A DNA stretch of 64,000 bases from BPIH01 sp042408925 (lineage in GTDB: Bacteria > Chloroflexota > Limnocylindria > Limnocylindrales > CSP1-4): assembly GCA_042408925.1 (NCBI GenBank), contig JBHOQO010000139.1, positions 4,844 to 68,843 of the forward strand, written 5' to 3'. A model generated the notes under the pieces. It was not told the origin of the DNA and ran no database searches. It saw nothing but the letters and a program-made list of their open reading frames with translations. The translations under genes and the position numbers were made by a program. Shown here piece by piece: positions 33,513-41,690 of this stretch (the first letter of the stretch is position 1; the number at the start of each line of letters is the position of its first letter).

Positions 33513-34628
33513 ATGAGCAGCGTTCGCGTCCTCGTCGGCACCCGGAAGGGTGCCTTCGTCCTGAGCGCCGACGGCGCCCGCCGGTCGTGGTCGATCGACG
33601 GCCCCCACTTCGGCGGCTGGGTCGTCCATCACGTCAAGGGCTCGCCCGCCGACCCGAACCGGATCTGGGCTGCCCAGTGGACGGACTGGCACGGCCAGGT
33701 GATCCAGCGCTCCGACGACGGCGGCCGGACGTGGCGGGCGGTCGGCAACGCCTTCCTCTACGACGGCGACGCCGGGACCCATCAGTGGTACGACGGCTCG
33801 CTCCGGCCCTGGGAGTTCAAGAAGGTCTGGCACCTCGAGCCGTCCCTCACCGACCCGGACGTCGTCTATGCCGGGGTGGAGGATGCCGCCCTCTTTCGTT
33901 CCTCGGACGGCGGCGAGACGTGGACGGAGCTCGCCGGCCTTCGGCGCCACGGAACCGGCCCGAGCTGGCAGCCGGGCGCGGGCGGCCTCTGCCTCCACAC
34001 GATCATCCTCGATCCCCGAACTCCGGACCGGATGGTCGTTGCCATCTCCGCGGCCGGAGCCTTCCGGACCGACGACGGTGGGGCGAGCTGGCAGGCGATC
34101 AACCGCGGTCTCCGCTCCGATTACCTTCCCGACGAGGACGCCGAGGTCGGCCACTGCGTCCACCACGTGGCCGCCCACCCGGCGCGGCCCGACGTCCTCT
34201 TCATGCAGAAGCACTGGGACGTCCTGCGGAGCGACGACGGCGGCCGGCAGTGGGTCGAGGTCAGCGGCAACCTGCCGTCGGACTTCGGCTTCGTCGTCGA
34301 CGTCCACGCCCACGAACCCGAGACGATTTTCGTCGTCCCGATCAAGAGCGACACGGAACACTACCCGCCCGAGGGTCGGCTGCGGGTCTATCGAAGCCGG
34401 ACCGGCGGCCACGAGTGGGAAGCCCTCACCGAGGGGCTTCCCCAGCGGGACTGCTACGTGAACGTCCTCCGCGATGCCATGGCGGTGGATCGCCTCGATC
34501 CGTGCGGGGTCTACTTCGGGACGACGGGCGGTCAGGTCTACGCCTCGGCCGACGGCGGCGACCACTGGACGGCGATCGCCGAGCACCTCCCGCCGGTCCT
34601 CTCCGTGGAGGTCCAGACACTGCCGTGA
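33513..34628 (+). CDS. BNR/Asp-box beta-propeller protein (sialidase-like fold)
   Basis: A 371-residue protein with at least five Asp-box repeats (SDDGGRTWR, SSDGGETWTEL, TDDGGASWQ, SDDGGRQW, SADGGDHW) spaced as in a six- or seven-bladed propeller. No signal peptide, and the catalytic Arg triad of true sialidases is not evident, so it is more likely a cytosolic propeller of unknown role. AGAGGGAG precedes the ATG. Its stop overlaps the start of a MoaD-like gene (GTGA), suggesting a functional pair. Confidence 0.82.
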   Translation: MSSVRVLVGTRKGAFVLSADGARRSWSIDGPHFGGWVVHHVKGSPADPNRIWAAQWTDWHGQVIQRSDDGGRTWRAVGNAFLYDGDAGTHQWYDGSLRPWEFKKVWHLEPSLTDPDVVYAGVEDAALFRSSDGGETWTELAGLRRHGTGPSWQPGAGGLCLHTIILDPRTPDRMVVAISAAGAFRTDDGGASWQAINRGLRSDYLPDEDAEVGHCVHHVAAHPARPDVLFMQKHWDVLRSDDGGRQWVEVSGNLPSDFGFVVDVHAHEPETIFVVPIKSDTEHYPPEGRLRVYRSRTGGHEWEALTEGLPQRDCYVNVLRDAMAVDRLDPCGVYFGTTGGQVYASADGGDHWTAIAEHLPPVLSVEVQTLP

Positions 34629-34987
34629 CGACGGGCGGGGCGAGCGGGTCGTCCGGGGTGGCGCCGGCGCCGGACGGGCGGCGACCGATCCGGGTCGTCC
34701 TGCCGCATCACCTGCGCAGCCTGGCCGGGACGGGGGCCGAGGTCGTCGTCGAGGTTGCCGAACCGGTGACGATCGCCGCCGTCCTCGACGCCCTCGAGGC
34801 CCGCTACCCGCCGCTTCGGGGCACGATCCGCGACCTCCGGACGGGGGCGCGGCGGGCCTTCATCCGCTACTTCGCGGCCGGCGACGATCTCTCGTTCGAG
34901 GCGCCGGACGCGGTCCTCCCGGCCGCGGTCGTCGGGGGCGCCGAGCCGTTCCGGATCCTCGGGGCGATCGCCGGGGGCGACGGCTGA
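34625..34987 (+). CDS. MoaD/ThiS-like beta-grasp protein
   Basis: A 120-residue protein. After a disordered Gly/Pro-rich 20 residues come IRVVLPHHLRSLAG, VTIAAVLDALEARYPPLRGTI, FIRYFAAGDDLSF and AVVGGAEPFRILGAIAGG. This is the MoaD/ThiS ubiquitin-like pattern. Its C-terminus reads GGDG rather than a terminal GG, so activation would need trimming, or it does not act as a sulfur carrier. Translationally coupled to the propeller gene. Confidence 0.75.
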   Translation: MTTGGASGSSGVAPAPDGRRPIRVVLPHHLRSLAGTGAEVVVEVAEPVTIAAVLDALEARYPPLRGTIRDLRTGARRAFIRYFAAGDDLSFEAPDAVLPAAVVGGAEPFRILGAIAGGDG

Positions 34988-35031
34988 CGGTCGGCGACGG
35001 CCCGGCGGCCGGTGTTACCCTTCGCGTCAGC

Positions 35032-35940
35032 GTGACCGAAGCCGTCGCCCTCGAGTCCACGACGCCTCCGATGCCGAGCGGTGACCGCCCCGGCCGAGGA
35101 TCGAGACCCTCGTCGCCGCACGCCGAGGCCGTCCGCCTCCGGCTGGCCGACGCCTGGGGCGAGCTCGGCGCGGCCTGGGGCGTCGCCCCGGCCGTCGCCC
35201 GCGTCCACGCCTACCTGATGAGCCGCGCCTGCCCCCTGACCGAGCGCGAGGTCCGCGAGGCCCTCGGCCTCTCCCACCGGGCCACGAGCCGGGCGCTGGC
35301 CGAGGCCGTCGCCTGGGGCCTCGTCGAGCGGGTCGAGGAGCCCCGCCGGGTTGGACGGCGGGGGCCCCCGGGCGCTGCCTACGCCGCCGTCTCCGATCCC
35401 TGGCGCTGGTTCGGGCGGATCGTCGCCGAGCGCAAGACCCGCGAGGGGGACCCGATCGTGGGAGCCCTCCAGGGCGCCCTCACCGACGCCGACGCCCTCG
35501 CCGCCGCCCACCCCGACGACGCCGAGCTCGTGGGCCTCCGGGACTGGCTCTCCGCGTTTCTCGCCTTCGTCCGACTCTTCGACCGGGCCGTCGGCCTCCT
35601 GCCGCGGCTCGAACCGCGCTCCCTGGAGCGGGTCATGCGCCTCCTCGGGGAGGTCCCCGACGAGACCGTCCTCCGCCTCGTCCATCTCCTCGATAATCTC
35701 GACGACGAGGACGTCCTCGCCCTCGTCACGAGCCTCTCGCGCCTGTCGCCGGAACGAGCGCGGCAAGCGACGAAGCTCATGTCCGGCGTCCTCCGGACGG
35801 TCGGCGGGCCTCTGGGACGCCAGCCCGGCCGGCCCGCGAGGGGCCCTCGACGGCCAGCGTGCGATAATCAAGCCGAACCCCGTTCGCCCGCGCGGGCTCG
35901 AACGGGTCCTTCCCGAGATCGGCCGGCGGGCGGCCGGTAG
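35032..35940 (+). CDS. GbsR/MarR-type transcriptional regulator
   Basis: A 302-residue protein. A winged helix occupies about residues 45-110 (GVAPAVARVHAYLMSRACPL, TEREVREALGLSHRATSRAL, WGLVERVEEPRRVGRRG), which is the GbsR pattern. A long helical region and a positively charged Pro/Arg-rich tail follow. GbsR proteins often control glycine-betaine uptake or synthesis; the target here is unknown. GTG start 10 bases after TACCCT (leaderless type); ATG 35071 is the alternative. The pdxS promoter probably lies inside its 3' end. Confidence 0.78.
   Translation: MTEAVALESTTPPMPSGDRPGRGSRPSSPHAEAVRLRLADAWGELGAAWGVAPAVARVHAYLMSRACPLTEREVREALGLSHRATSRALAEAVAWGLVERVEEPRRVGRRGPPGAAYAAVSDPWRWFGRIVAERKTREGDPIVGALQGALTDADALAAAHPDDAELVGLRDWLSAFLAFVRLFDRAVGLLPRLEPRSLERVMRLLGEVPDETVLRLVHLLDNLDDEDVLALVTSLSRLSPERARQATKLMSGVLRTVGGPLGRQPGRPARGPRRPACDNQAEPRSPARARTGPSRDRPAGGR
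35863..35868 (+). promoter_or_regulatory. Possible -10 of pdxS inside the regulator gene
   Basis: TGCGATAAT is an extended -10-like sequence, AT-rich against its GC-rich surroundings, about 97 bases before the pdxS ATG. No clear -35. Confidence 0.35.
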
Positions 35941-35965
35941 TACAGGCAGAGGAACGCACGCAGCG

Positions 35966-36853
35966 ATGAGCGTCGAAACGTCCACCTGGGCCACGAAGAA
36001 GGGCCTGGCCCAGATGCTGAAGGGCGGCGTCATCATGGACGTCGTCACGCCCGAACAGGCCAAGATCGCCGAAGATGCCGGTGCTGTGGCCGTCATGGCC
36101 CTCGAGCGGGTGCCGGCGGACATCCGGGCCGCCGGCGGGGTCGCCCGGATGTCGGACCCGGCCCTCATCGAGCAGATCATGGCCGCCGTTTCGATCCCCG
36201 TCATGGCGAAGTGCCGGATCGGCCATTTCGTCGAGGCCCAGATCCTCGAGGCGATCGGCGTCGACTACATCGACGAATCCGAAGTCCTCACGCCGGCCGA
36301 CGAGACGAACCACATCGACAAGCACGCCTTCAAGGTCCCCTTCGTCTGCGGCTGCCGGAACCTCGGCGAGGCCCTCCGGCGGATCAACGAAGGGGCGGCC
36401 ATGATCCGGACGAAGGGCGAGGCCGGGACCGGGAACGTCGTCGAGGCGGTCCGCCAGCTCCGCACCGTTCTGGCCGAGATCCGGCGCCTCCAGTCGATGC
36501 GGGAGGACGAGCTCTACGTCGCCGCCAAGGAGCTCGACGCCCCGTACCACCTCGTCAGGGAGGTCGCCGAGACCGGCCGGCTGCCGGTCGTCAACTTCGT
36601 GGCCGGCGGGATCAGCACCCCGGCCGACGCGGCCCTCGTCATGCAGCTCGGCGCCGAAGGCGTCTTCGTTGGCTCGGGGATCTTCAAGAGCGAGGACCCG
36701 GCCCGCATGGCGTCCGCCATTGTCCAAGCGACGACCCACTACGACGACCCGAAGATCCTGGCCGAGGTGAGCAAAGGGCTCGGCGCCCCGATGCGTGGGA
36801 TCGCCCTCGAGACGATCCCCGAGGCGGAGCGCCTCGCCGTTCGGGGTTGGTGA
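35966..36853 (+). CDS. pdxS: Pyridoxal 5'-phosphate synthase, PdxS subunit
   Basis: A 295-residue (beta/alpha)8 protein of standard length. It has GGVIMDVVTPEQAKIAEDAG, VMALERVPADIRAAGG, the catalytic Lys of PVMAKCRIGHFVEAQ, DYIDESEVLTPADE, RTKGEAGTGNVVEA and NFVAGGISTPADAALVM. It condenses ribose 5-phosphate, glyceraldehyde 3-phosphate and ammonia to PLP. AGAGG about 11 bases before the ATG may serve as Shine-Dalgarno. The glutaminase partner pdxT follows after a 164-bp tandem repeat. Confidence 0.97.
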   Translation: MSVETSTWATKKGLAQMLKGGVIMDVVTPEQAKIAEDAGAVAVMALERVPADIRAAGGVARMSDPALIEQIMAAVSIPVMAKCRIGHFVEAQILEAIGVDYIDESEVLTPADETNHIDKHAFKVPFVCGCRNLGEALRRINEGAAMIRTKGEAGTGNVVEAVRQLRTVLAEIRRLQSMREDELYVAAKELDAPYHLVREVAETGRLPVVNFVAGGISTPADAALVMQLGAEGVFVGSGIFKSEDPARMASAIVQATTHYDDPKILAEVSKGLGAPMRGIALETIPEAERLAVRGW

Positions 36854-36970
36854 CGGGACCGTTGCGCTGCGGACGGGACCACGGAGCTGGTGACGGGACC
36901 GTTGCGCTGCGGACGGGACCACGGAGCTGGTGACGGGACCACGGAGCTGGTGACGGGACGACCGCGCCGA
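36851..36970. repeat. 20-bp tandem repeat between pdxS and pdxT
   Basis: Five 20-bp units plus a partial sixth, each beginning (T/G)GACGGGACC. The second half alternates between GTTGCGCTGC and ACGGAGCTGG, making a 40-bp higher-order unit. The first unit starts exactly at the pdxS stop codon (TGA). The repeat separates two genes that are usually adjacent and tightly coupled. Confidence 0.9.
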
Positions 36971-37017
36971 CGAAGGGTCCACCGTCGGGCTGGACGGAGA
37001 TCCGACCCGGGAGGTCG

Positions 37018-37689
37018 ATGGTGAAGATCGGGGTCCTCGCCCTGCAAGGTGCCTTTGCCGAACACCTCGCCGTCCTCGAGACCCTCGGCGTCGAGGGGGT
37101 GCCGGTTCGGCTGCCCCGCGATCTCGAGGGCGTGAGCGGCCTCATCCTGCCGGGCGGCGAGAGCACGACGATGCGCACCCTCATCGATCGCTGGGGGCTC
37201 CGCGAGCCACTCCTCGACCTCGCCCGGTCCGGGGCCCCGATCTTCGGCACCTGCGCCGGGATGATCCTTCTCGCCCGACAGATTCGCGACGGCGATCCTC
37301 CGGTCCTGCCGCTCCTCGACGTCGTCGTCAAGCGGAACGCCTTCGGTCGCCAGCTCGACTCTTTCGAGACAGACTTGGCCGTGCCTCTTCTCGGCGACCA
37401 GCCCGTCCACGCTGTCTTCATTCGGGCTCCGATCATCGAGGCGACCGGCCCCGGGGTCGAAATCCTCGCCCGCCTCGAGGATGGCCGGATCGTCGCCGTT
37501 CGGGAGCGGAACGTCCTCGCCACGGCCTTCCATCCCGAACTCGCCGGCGAGACCCGTTTCCACCGCCTCGTGGCGACCATGGCCGCCGAGCACGCCGAAC
37601 CCGGCGAGGGGGCTGGACGTCGTCGGCACCCCCTCCGTCGCACGAGCGTTGCTGACGAATCGGTCGGGGAGGGCGACCCGGAGCGATGA
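37018..37689 (+). CDS. pdxT: Pyridoxal 5'-phosphate synthase, PdxT glutaminase subunit
   Basis: A 223-residue class I glutaminase: KIGVLALQGAFAEHL, ILPGGESTTM, nucleophile C79 in GTCAGM, and the His/Glu of FHPELAGETRFH. It supplies ammonia to PdxS. A Gly/Arg-rich C-terminal tail of about 25 residues exceeds the usual length. GGGAGG is 3 bases before the ATG. The two subunits are very likely transcribed together despite the intervening repeat. Confidence 0.96.
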   Translation: MVKIGVLALQGAFAEHLAVLETLGVEGVPVRLPRDLEGVSGLILPGGESTTMRTLIDRWGLREPLLDLARSGAPIFGTCAGMILLARQIRDGDPPVLPLLDVVVKRNAFGRQLDSFETDLAVPLLGDQPVHAVFIRAPIIEATGPGVEILARLEDGRIVAVRERNVLATAFHPELAGETRFHRLVATMAAEHAEPGEGAGRRRHPLRRTSVADESVGEGDPER

Positions 37690-37759
37690 CGACGAGAGCG
37701 GGCCACGCCTGCCGCTCGGAGCGGCACGTTGGCCGGTGCAGGCGGCCCAAGGAGGAGCG

Positions 37760-38821
37760 ATGACGACCCGAACGGCCCGCGTCCGCCTTGCCCGCCTCAC
37801 CGATCTGGCCGCCCTCGGGGAGCTGTCGCGGATGTGCCAGGGCGAGGCGAACGGAACCCGCTCCCTCGGCCTGCCGGTGGCCGGGCCGCCGATCCGAGCC
37901 TTCAGCCTCTTCCGGCTGCCCCTCGGGGCCTTCCGGCCGAACGACCTCCTCTACGTCTACGAAGACCGAGGCCGCGTCGCCGGCCTCCTCCGGGTGGAGC
38001 GGGAGAGCTTCCGCGACGAGTGGACGATCGTCGAGCTCGATGCCGTCTGCGCGAGCGAGGCCGGTGACATCCGCTTCCGGCTCGTCCAGCACCTCATCCG
38101 CGACGGGGTTCGACGCGGCGCCATCCGCTTCCACGTCGCCTGCGCCGACGTCGACGAGAACGTTGAGCTCTTCATGCAGGCCGGCTTCGTCCGGTATGGC
38201 GACGAGAAGATCCTCTTCCGGCAACCGCGGGAGCCGCTCCCCAAGCCGTGGTCGACGGAAGCGACCGCCGCGGCCCGGATCCGCGAGGCGACCCCCCTCG
38301 ATGCCCAGGCCCTCCACCGTCTCTACGCCGCAGCGACGCCGCCGCCCGTCCAGCGGCTCGAGATGTACCGCCTCGCCGACTGGGAGCGCCAGGGTCTCCA
38401 GTGGCGGGTCCCTCGGAGCTCCCTCGCCCCGATCCTCCGCTTCGCCGACATCGAGGCCTACGTTCAGACGTCCGAGGGCGGCGGCTCCGACGGGACGGGC
38501 CTCGACGGTCTCGTCCAGGTCGGCGTCGCCCGCGAGGACCAGCCTCACTACCTGAAGGTCCTCGTTCGCCCGGGCGTCGACGCGAGTCCGCTCATCGGCT
38601 TCGGGCTCGGCCTCATCGCGGCTCGGACCGGACGGGGGGAGGGGCGGACAGGAGAGCGCCACGACCATGGGGTCATCGCTCCCGTTCGGACCTACGAATC
38701 GCCCGTCGATCGGCGCCTCGAGGAGGCGGGCTTCGAGACGGTTGCGACGGTCACCCTCCTCCTCAGGGAGGCCCTCGTCCGGGTCGCCGAGCCGGCCCTT
38801 GTGCCGGCAGGGGTGCGCTGA
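37760..38821 (+). CDS. GNAT-family acetyltransferase-like protein
   Basis: A 353-residue protein with two GNAT-like halves. The N-terminal half shows ARLTDLAALGELSRMC, VYEDRGRVAGLLRVERES and VENVELFMQAGFVRYG-like elements (written here DVDENVELFMQAGFVRYG). The C-terminal half (IREATPLDAQALHRLYAAATP ... RLEEAGFETVATVTLLL) is more diverged. No acceptor substrate predicted. AAGGAGGAG, the best Shine-Dalgarno in this section, precedes the ATG. Its TGA overlaps the ATG of the following 46-codon ORF (TGATG). Confidence 0.75.
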   Translation: MTTRTARVRLARLTDLAALGELSRMCQGEANGTRSLGLPVAGPPIRAFSLFRLPLGAFRPNDLLYVYEDRGRVAGLLRVERESFRDEWTIVELDAVCASEAGDIRFRLVQHLIRDGVRRGAIRFHVACADVDENVELFMQAGFVRYGDEKILFRQPREPLPKPWSTEATAAARIREATPLDAQALHRLYAAATPPPVQRLEMYRLADWERQGLQWRVPRSSLAPILRFADIEAYVQTSEGGGSDGTGLDGLVQVGVAREDQPHYLKVLVRPGVDASPLIGFGLGLIAARTGRGEGRTGERHDHGVIAPVRTYESPVDRRLEEAGFETVATVTLLLREALVRVAEPALVPAGVR

Positions 38822-38961
38822 TGGCGGACCGAAGCCCGATGCCCGAGCCGGAACGCCGAACGCCGTCGCGAGGCGCCACCGCGTCGACAGGACGGGCGAT
38901 GGCGACGACAATGTGGATCGCCGGCCGGTCACCGACGACCGGCCGAGGGAGGCGAGCGTGA
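38821..38961 (+). CDS. 46-residue bridging ORF between the GNAT and R3H-ATPase genes
   Basis: MADRSPMPEPERRTPSRGATASTG... with no recognisable domain. Its ATG shares a base with the acetyltransferase stop (TGATG) and its stop overlaps the GTG of the ATPase gene (GTGA). The tight linkage at both ends makes it a likely translational-coupling ORF rather than chance. There is no evidence for a function of the peptide. Confidence 0.45.
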   Translation: MADRSPMPEPERRTPSRGATASTGRAMATTMWIAGRSPTTGRGRRA

Positions 38962-41279
38962 ACGGAAACGAGCGGCGCCGCGAGGCGATCGACGATCTCG
39001 ATGCCCTCCTCGCGGCCCTCCCGCCCGAGATCGTCGAGGCCGTCCATGCCATTCCGAACCGAGAGGATCTCATCGAGGTCGTCCTCGATCTCGGTCGTCG
39101 ACCGGAGGCGCGCTTCCCGGACTCCGAAATCACCCTCCTCGACCGAGAGGTAACGGAGGCGGACATCGCCTACGTCGTCGACCACATCGGCACCTTTGGT
39201 GACGACAACCGAGCCGGGATCGAGCGGACCCTCCACCGGATCAGCGCCATCCGGAACCGGAACGGCAAGATCGTCGGGCTGACCTGCCGCATCGGGCGGG
39301 CCGTCTTCGGGACCATCGAAATCATCGAGGACCTCGTCGCCTCGGGGCGGTCCATCCTCATCATGGGCCGGCCGGGGATCGGCAAGACGACGATGCTCCG
39401 CGAAGCCGCCCGTGTCCTGGCCGACGACTTCGGGAAGCGGGTCGTTGTCGTCGACACCTCGAACGAGATCGCTGGCGACGGCGACATCCCGCACCCGGCC
39501 ATCGGCAAGGCCCGCCGAATGCAGGTTCGAACCCCCTCGCTCCAGCACGAGGTCATGATCGAGGCCGTCGAGAACCATATGCCCCAGGTCATCGTCATCG
39601 ACGAGATCGGGACCGAGCTCGAGGCCCAGGCGGCCCGGACGATCGCCGAACGGGGTGTCCAGCTCATCGGCACCGCCCACGGGAACACCCTCGAGAACCT
39701 CATGCTCAACCCGACCTTGTCGGACCTCATCGGCGGGATCCAGACGGTGACCCTCGGCGACGAAGAGGCGCGCCGTCGCCGAACCCAAAAGAGCGTCCTC
39801 GAGCGGAAGGCGCCGCCGACCTTCGACGTCGTCGTCGAGATCCAGGACCGTGACCGGGTCATCGTCCACACCGACGTCGCCGAGACCGTCGATGCCCTCC
39901 TCCGGGGCGACCCGATCGCTCCGGAGCTCCGCTGGCGGGACGAGGCTGGCGTCCACCGGACCCAGGCCCGGCTCCGGCCATCACCCCGCGAGTCGGCGGT
40001 CGGGGAGCGGTTCGCCGGACTCGTCGGCAGCGGGCCCTCGTGGCGGACCGAGCCGGGCTGGCGGGGAGCGAGCGTCTATCGGCTCCCGTCGGGGATCGAG
40101 CGAGCCGGCGGGACGGGTCGCGGGGGCGGCTGGCGGCCGGTCCGGGATCGGGAGCTTCGAGCGGTCGGTGGTGAGGGGCCCTTCACCGGCGGCGGCTTCG
40201 CCGATCGGGGCCCGCTCGAGCGGGGCGAAGAGGCGGCCCCCGAGCTGCGAGCCCGCGACCTCCGGGAGCTCGAACGGCAGCGGAGCTGGCGCGAGCAGGC
40301 GAGCCGGGCCATCGAGGCGCTCCGGGCCGACGAAGGGACGTGGCCCGTGAACGCCGTCGGCGCGGGAGGTCCGGTCGTCGGCACACCGGATCGGGCGGTC
40401 GCGCCCGAACGGGCGGCGGCACCAGAACGGGCGGTCGCGCCCGAACGGGCGGCGGCACCAGAACGGGCGGTCGCGCCCGAACGGGCGGTGGCGCCCGAAC
40501 GGGCGGCGGCACCAGGACCGGGTGCGGCGGAGGGTCTCGAACCCTCGCCGGCAGCTGATGGCGGGTCGGCCGTCGAGCTCGGCGGCCGGCACGGTCGACC
40601 AGACGGTCTCGAGGAGCGGACCGCTGTCGAGGCCCGGGCGGAGTCGCCAGGGGGGACCGGGTTCGGTGCCACACCGGGCGAGGTGACCGCCGTCTCCGAG
40701 GAGCTCGAGGAAGCCCTCGTCGCCGACGACGAGGCCGTTGCCGATCGCGAGCGAGCGGAAGCGATCGCCACCGAGGGGGAGATGCTCCGCGTTCGCGACG
40801 GGATCCTGCCGACCCTCCGGCTCCTGCCCTACGGGATCAGCCGGAAGCGGCTCGAGCAGGCGATCCGGGAGCTCCAGCTGCCGGTCATCATCGCTCGCGA
40901 CATCGACGAGGCCGATGTCGTCATGACCCTCCGGAGCGAATACCGTCAGAAGGCCGGCCTTGTTCGGGAGGCAGAAGAGCGCGGCATCCCGATCTACGTC
41001 CTGAAGTCGAACACGATCCTCCAGATGCAGTCCTCGCTCACCTCGATCTTCTCCCTCGAGGTCGATCCGCGCGAGGCGGCGCTCCGGGAGGCGGAGGAGG
41101 CGATCGGGATCGTCCTCGAGCGGGCCGAGCCCGTCGAGCTCTCGCCCCAGAACGCCTACATCCGCCGGTTGCAGCACCAGATGGCGGAGCGGGCGAACAT
41201 CGTCTCGCGCTCCCGGGGTCGGGAGCCGTACCGGCGGGTTCGTCTCTACCCGGATCCGGCTCGGACGAACTGGCGGTAG
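38958..41279 (+). CDS. SpoIIIAA/Ycf45-like AAA ATPase with C-terminal R3H-type region
   Basis: A 773-residue protein. N-terminal ALPPEIVEAVHAIPNREDL and DSEITLLDREV lead to a P-loop ATPase: Walker A MGRPGIGKTT at about 137-146, VVDTSNEIAGDGDIPHPAIG, and Walker B VIVIDEIGTELEAQAA. A long low-complexity Arg/Ala/Pro region (about 340-590) includes repeated (A/V)APERA units. The C-terminus (about 600-773, LPYGISRKRLEQAIRELQL ... TLRSEYRQKAGLVREAEERGIPIYVLKSNT, then ENIVSRSRG-like) has the nucleic-acid-binding domain of this family. It probably acts on nucleic acid; the role is unknown. GTG overlaps the bridging ORF. Confidence 0.85.
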   Translation: MNGNERRREAIDDLDALLAALPPEIVEAVHAIPNREDLIEVVLDLGRRPEARFPDSEITLLDREVTEADIAYVVDHIGTFGDDNRAGIERTLHRISAIRNRNGKIVGLTCRIGRAVFGTIEIIEDLVASGRSILIMGRPGIGKTTMLREAARVLADDFGKRVVVVDTSNEIAGDGDIPHPAIGKARRMQVRTPSLQHEVMIEAVENHMPQVIVIDEIGTELEAQAARTIAERGVQLIGTAHGNTLENLMLNPTLSDLIGGIQTVTLGDEEARRRRTQKSVLERKAPPTFDVVVEIQDRDRVIVHTDVAETVDALLRGDPIAPELRWRDEAGVHRTQARLRPSPRESAVGERFAGLVGSGPSWRTEPGWRGASVYRLPSGIERAGGTGRGGGWRPVRDRELRAVGGEGPFTGGGFADRGPLERGEEAAPELRARDLRELERQRSWREQASRAIEALRADEGTWPVNAVGAGGPVVGTPDRAVAPERAAAPERAVAPERAAAPERAVAPERAVAPERAAAPGPGAAEGLEPSPAADGGSAVELGGRHGRPDGLEERTAVEARAESPGGTGFGATPGEVTAVSEELEEALVADDEAVADRERAEAIATEGEMLRVRDGILPTLRLLPYGISRKRLEQAIRELQLPVIIARDIDEADVVMTLRSEYRQKAGLVREAEERGIPIYVLKSNTILQMQSSLTSIFSLEVDPREAALREAEEAIGIVLERAEPVELSPQNAYIRRLQHQMAERANIVSRSRGREPYRRVRLYPDPARTNWR

Positions 41280-41396
41280 GGCGGCCGCGGTCTTGGCGGG
41301 CGGGGTCTCGGCGGGCGATCAGCGCAGCGGGCGCCTCCCCTGGGCTTCGATCGCCAGCCCTCGGCCGCACGCTCAAGCGCACGCTCCTGTCTGTGT

Positions 41397-41641
41397 ATGC
41401 TCGATCGACGGGTGCACATCCTCCTCGACGCCGACCGGTATCGCCGCCTGGTGGCGGAAGCGGCCGCCCGGGGGACGTCCGTGGCGGCCATCGTCCGCGA
41501 CGCCATCGATCGCGCCTTGCCAGGAGATCCGGCTGCCGCGCCGCCGCCGCTCGACGGATCCTCGACGCTCCGGACACGCCCGTACCCGACGTCGAAGACC
41601 TGAAGGCTGAACTGCGGTCGATCCGCTCACGGGGCAGATGA
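41397..41641 (+). pseudogene. Frameshifted CopG/VapB-type antitoxin
   Basis: Frame 1 reads MLDRRVHILLDADRYRRLVA EAAARGTSV..IVRDAIDRALPGDP, an RHH antitoxin N-terminus. The matching C-terminus (RRILDAPDTPVPDVEDLKAE LRSIRSRGR) is in the next frame. A single indel in the GC-rich stretch around 41525-41550 joins them. As sequenced, frame 1 stops at 41603 after 68 codons. A sequencing error in the GC run is possible, but the partner toxin is also broken. Confidence 0.75.
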
Positions 41642-41658
41642 TCGTTCCCGACGTCGAG
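41638..41658 (+). pseudogene. Beheaded PIN-toxin start (first six codons only)
   Basis: ATG ATC GTT CCC GAC GTC overlaps the antitoxin stop as ATGA and encodes MIVPDV, the classic opening of a PIN toxin that pairs with RHH antitoxins. After this the sequence no longer resembles PIN and runs into the tail of the convergent FAD oxidoreductase gene. The toxin body seems to have been deleted or replaced. Confidence 0.5.
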
Positions 41659-41690
41659 ACCCGAGCGAGACGAGGGCGCTGCCCGGGCCG

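Noticed and set aside
33513..34628. Annotation of the Asp-box protein as a sialidase
   Set aside because: Asp boxes only show the propeller fold. No catalytic Arg triad or secretion signal is evident.
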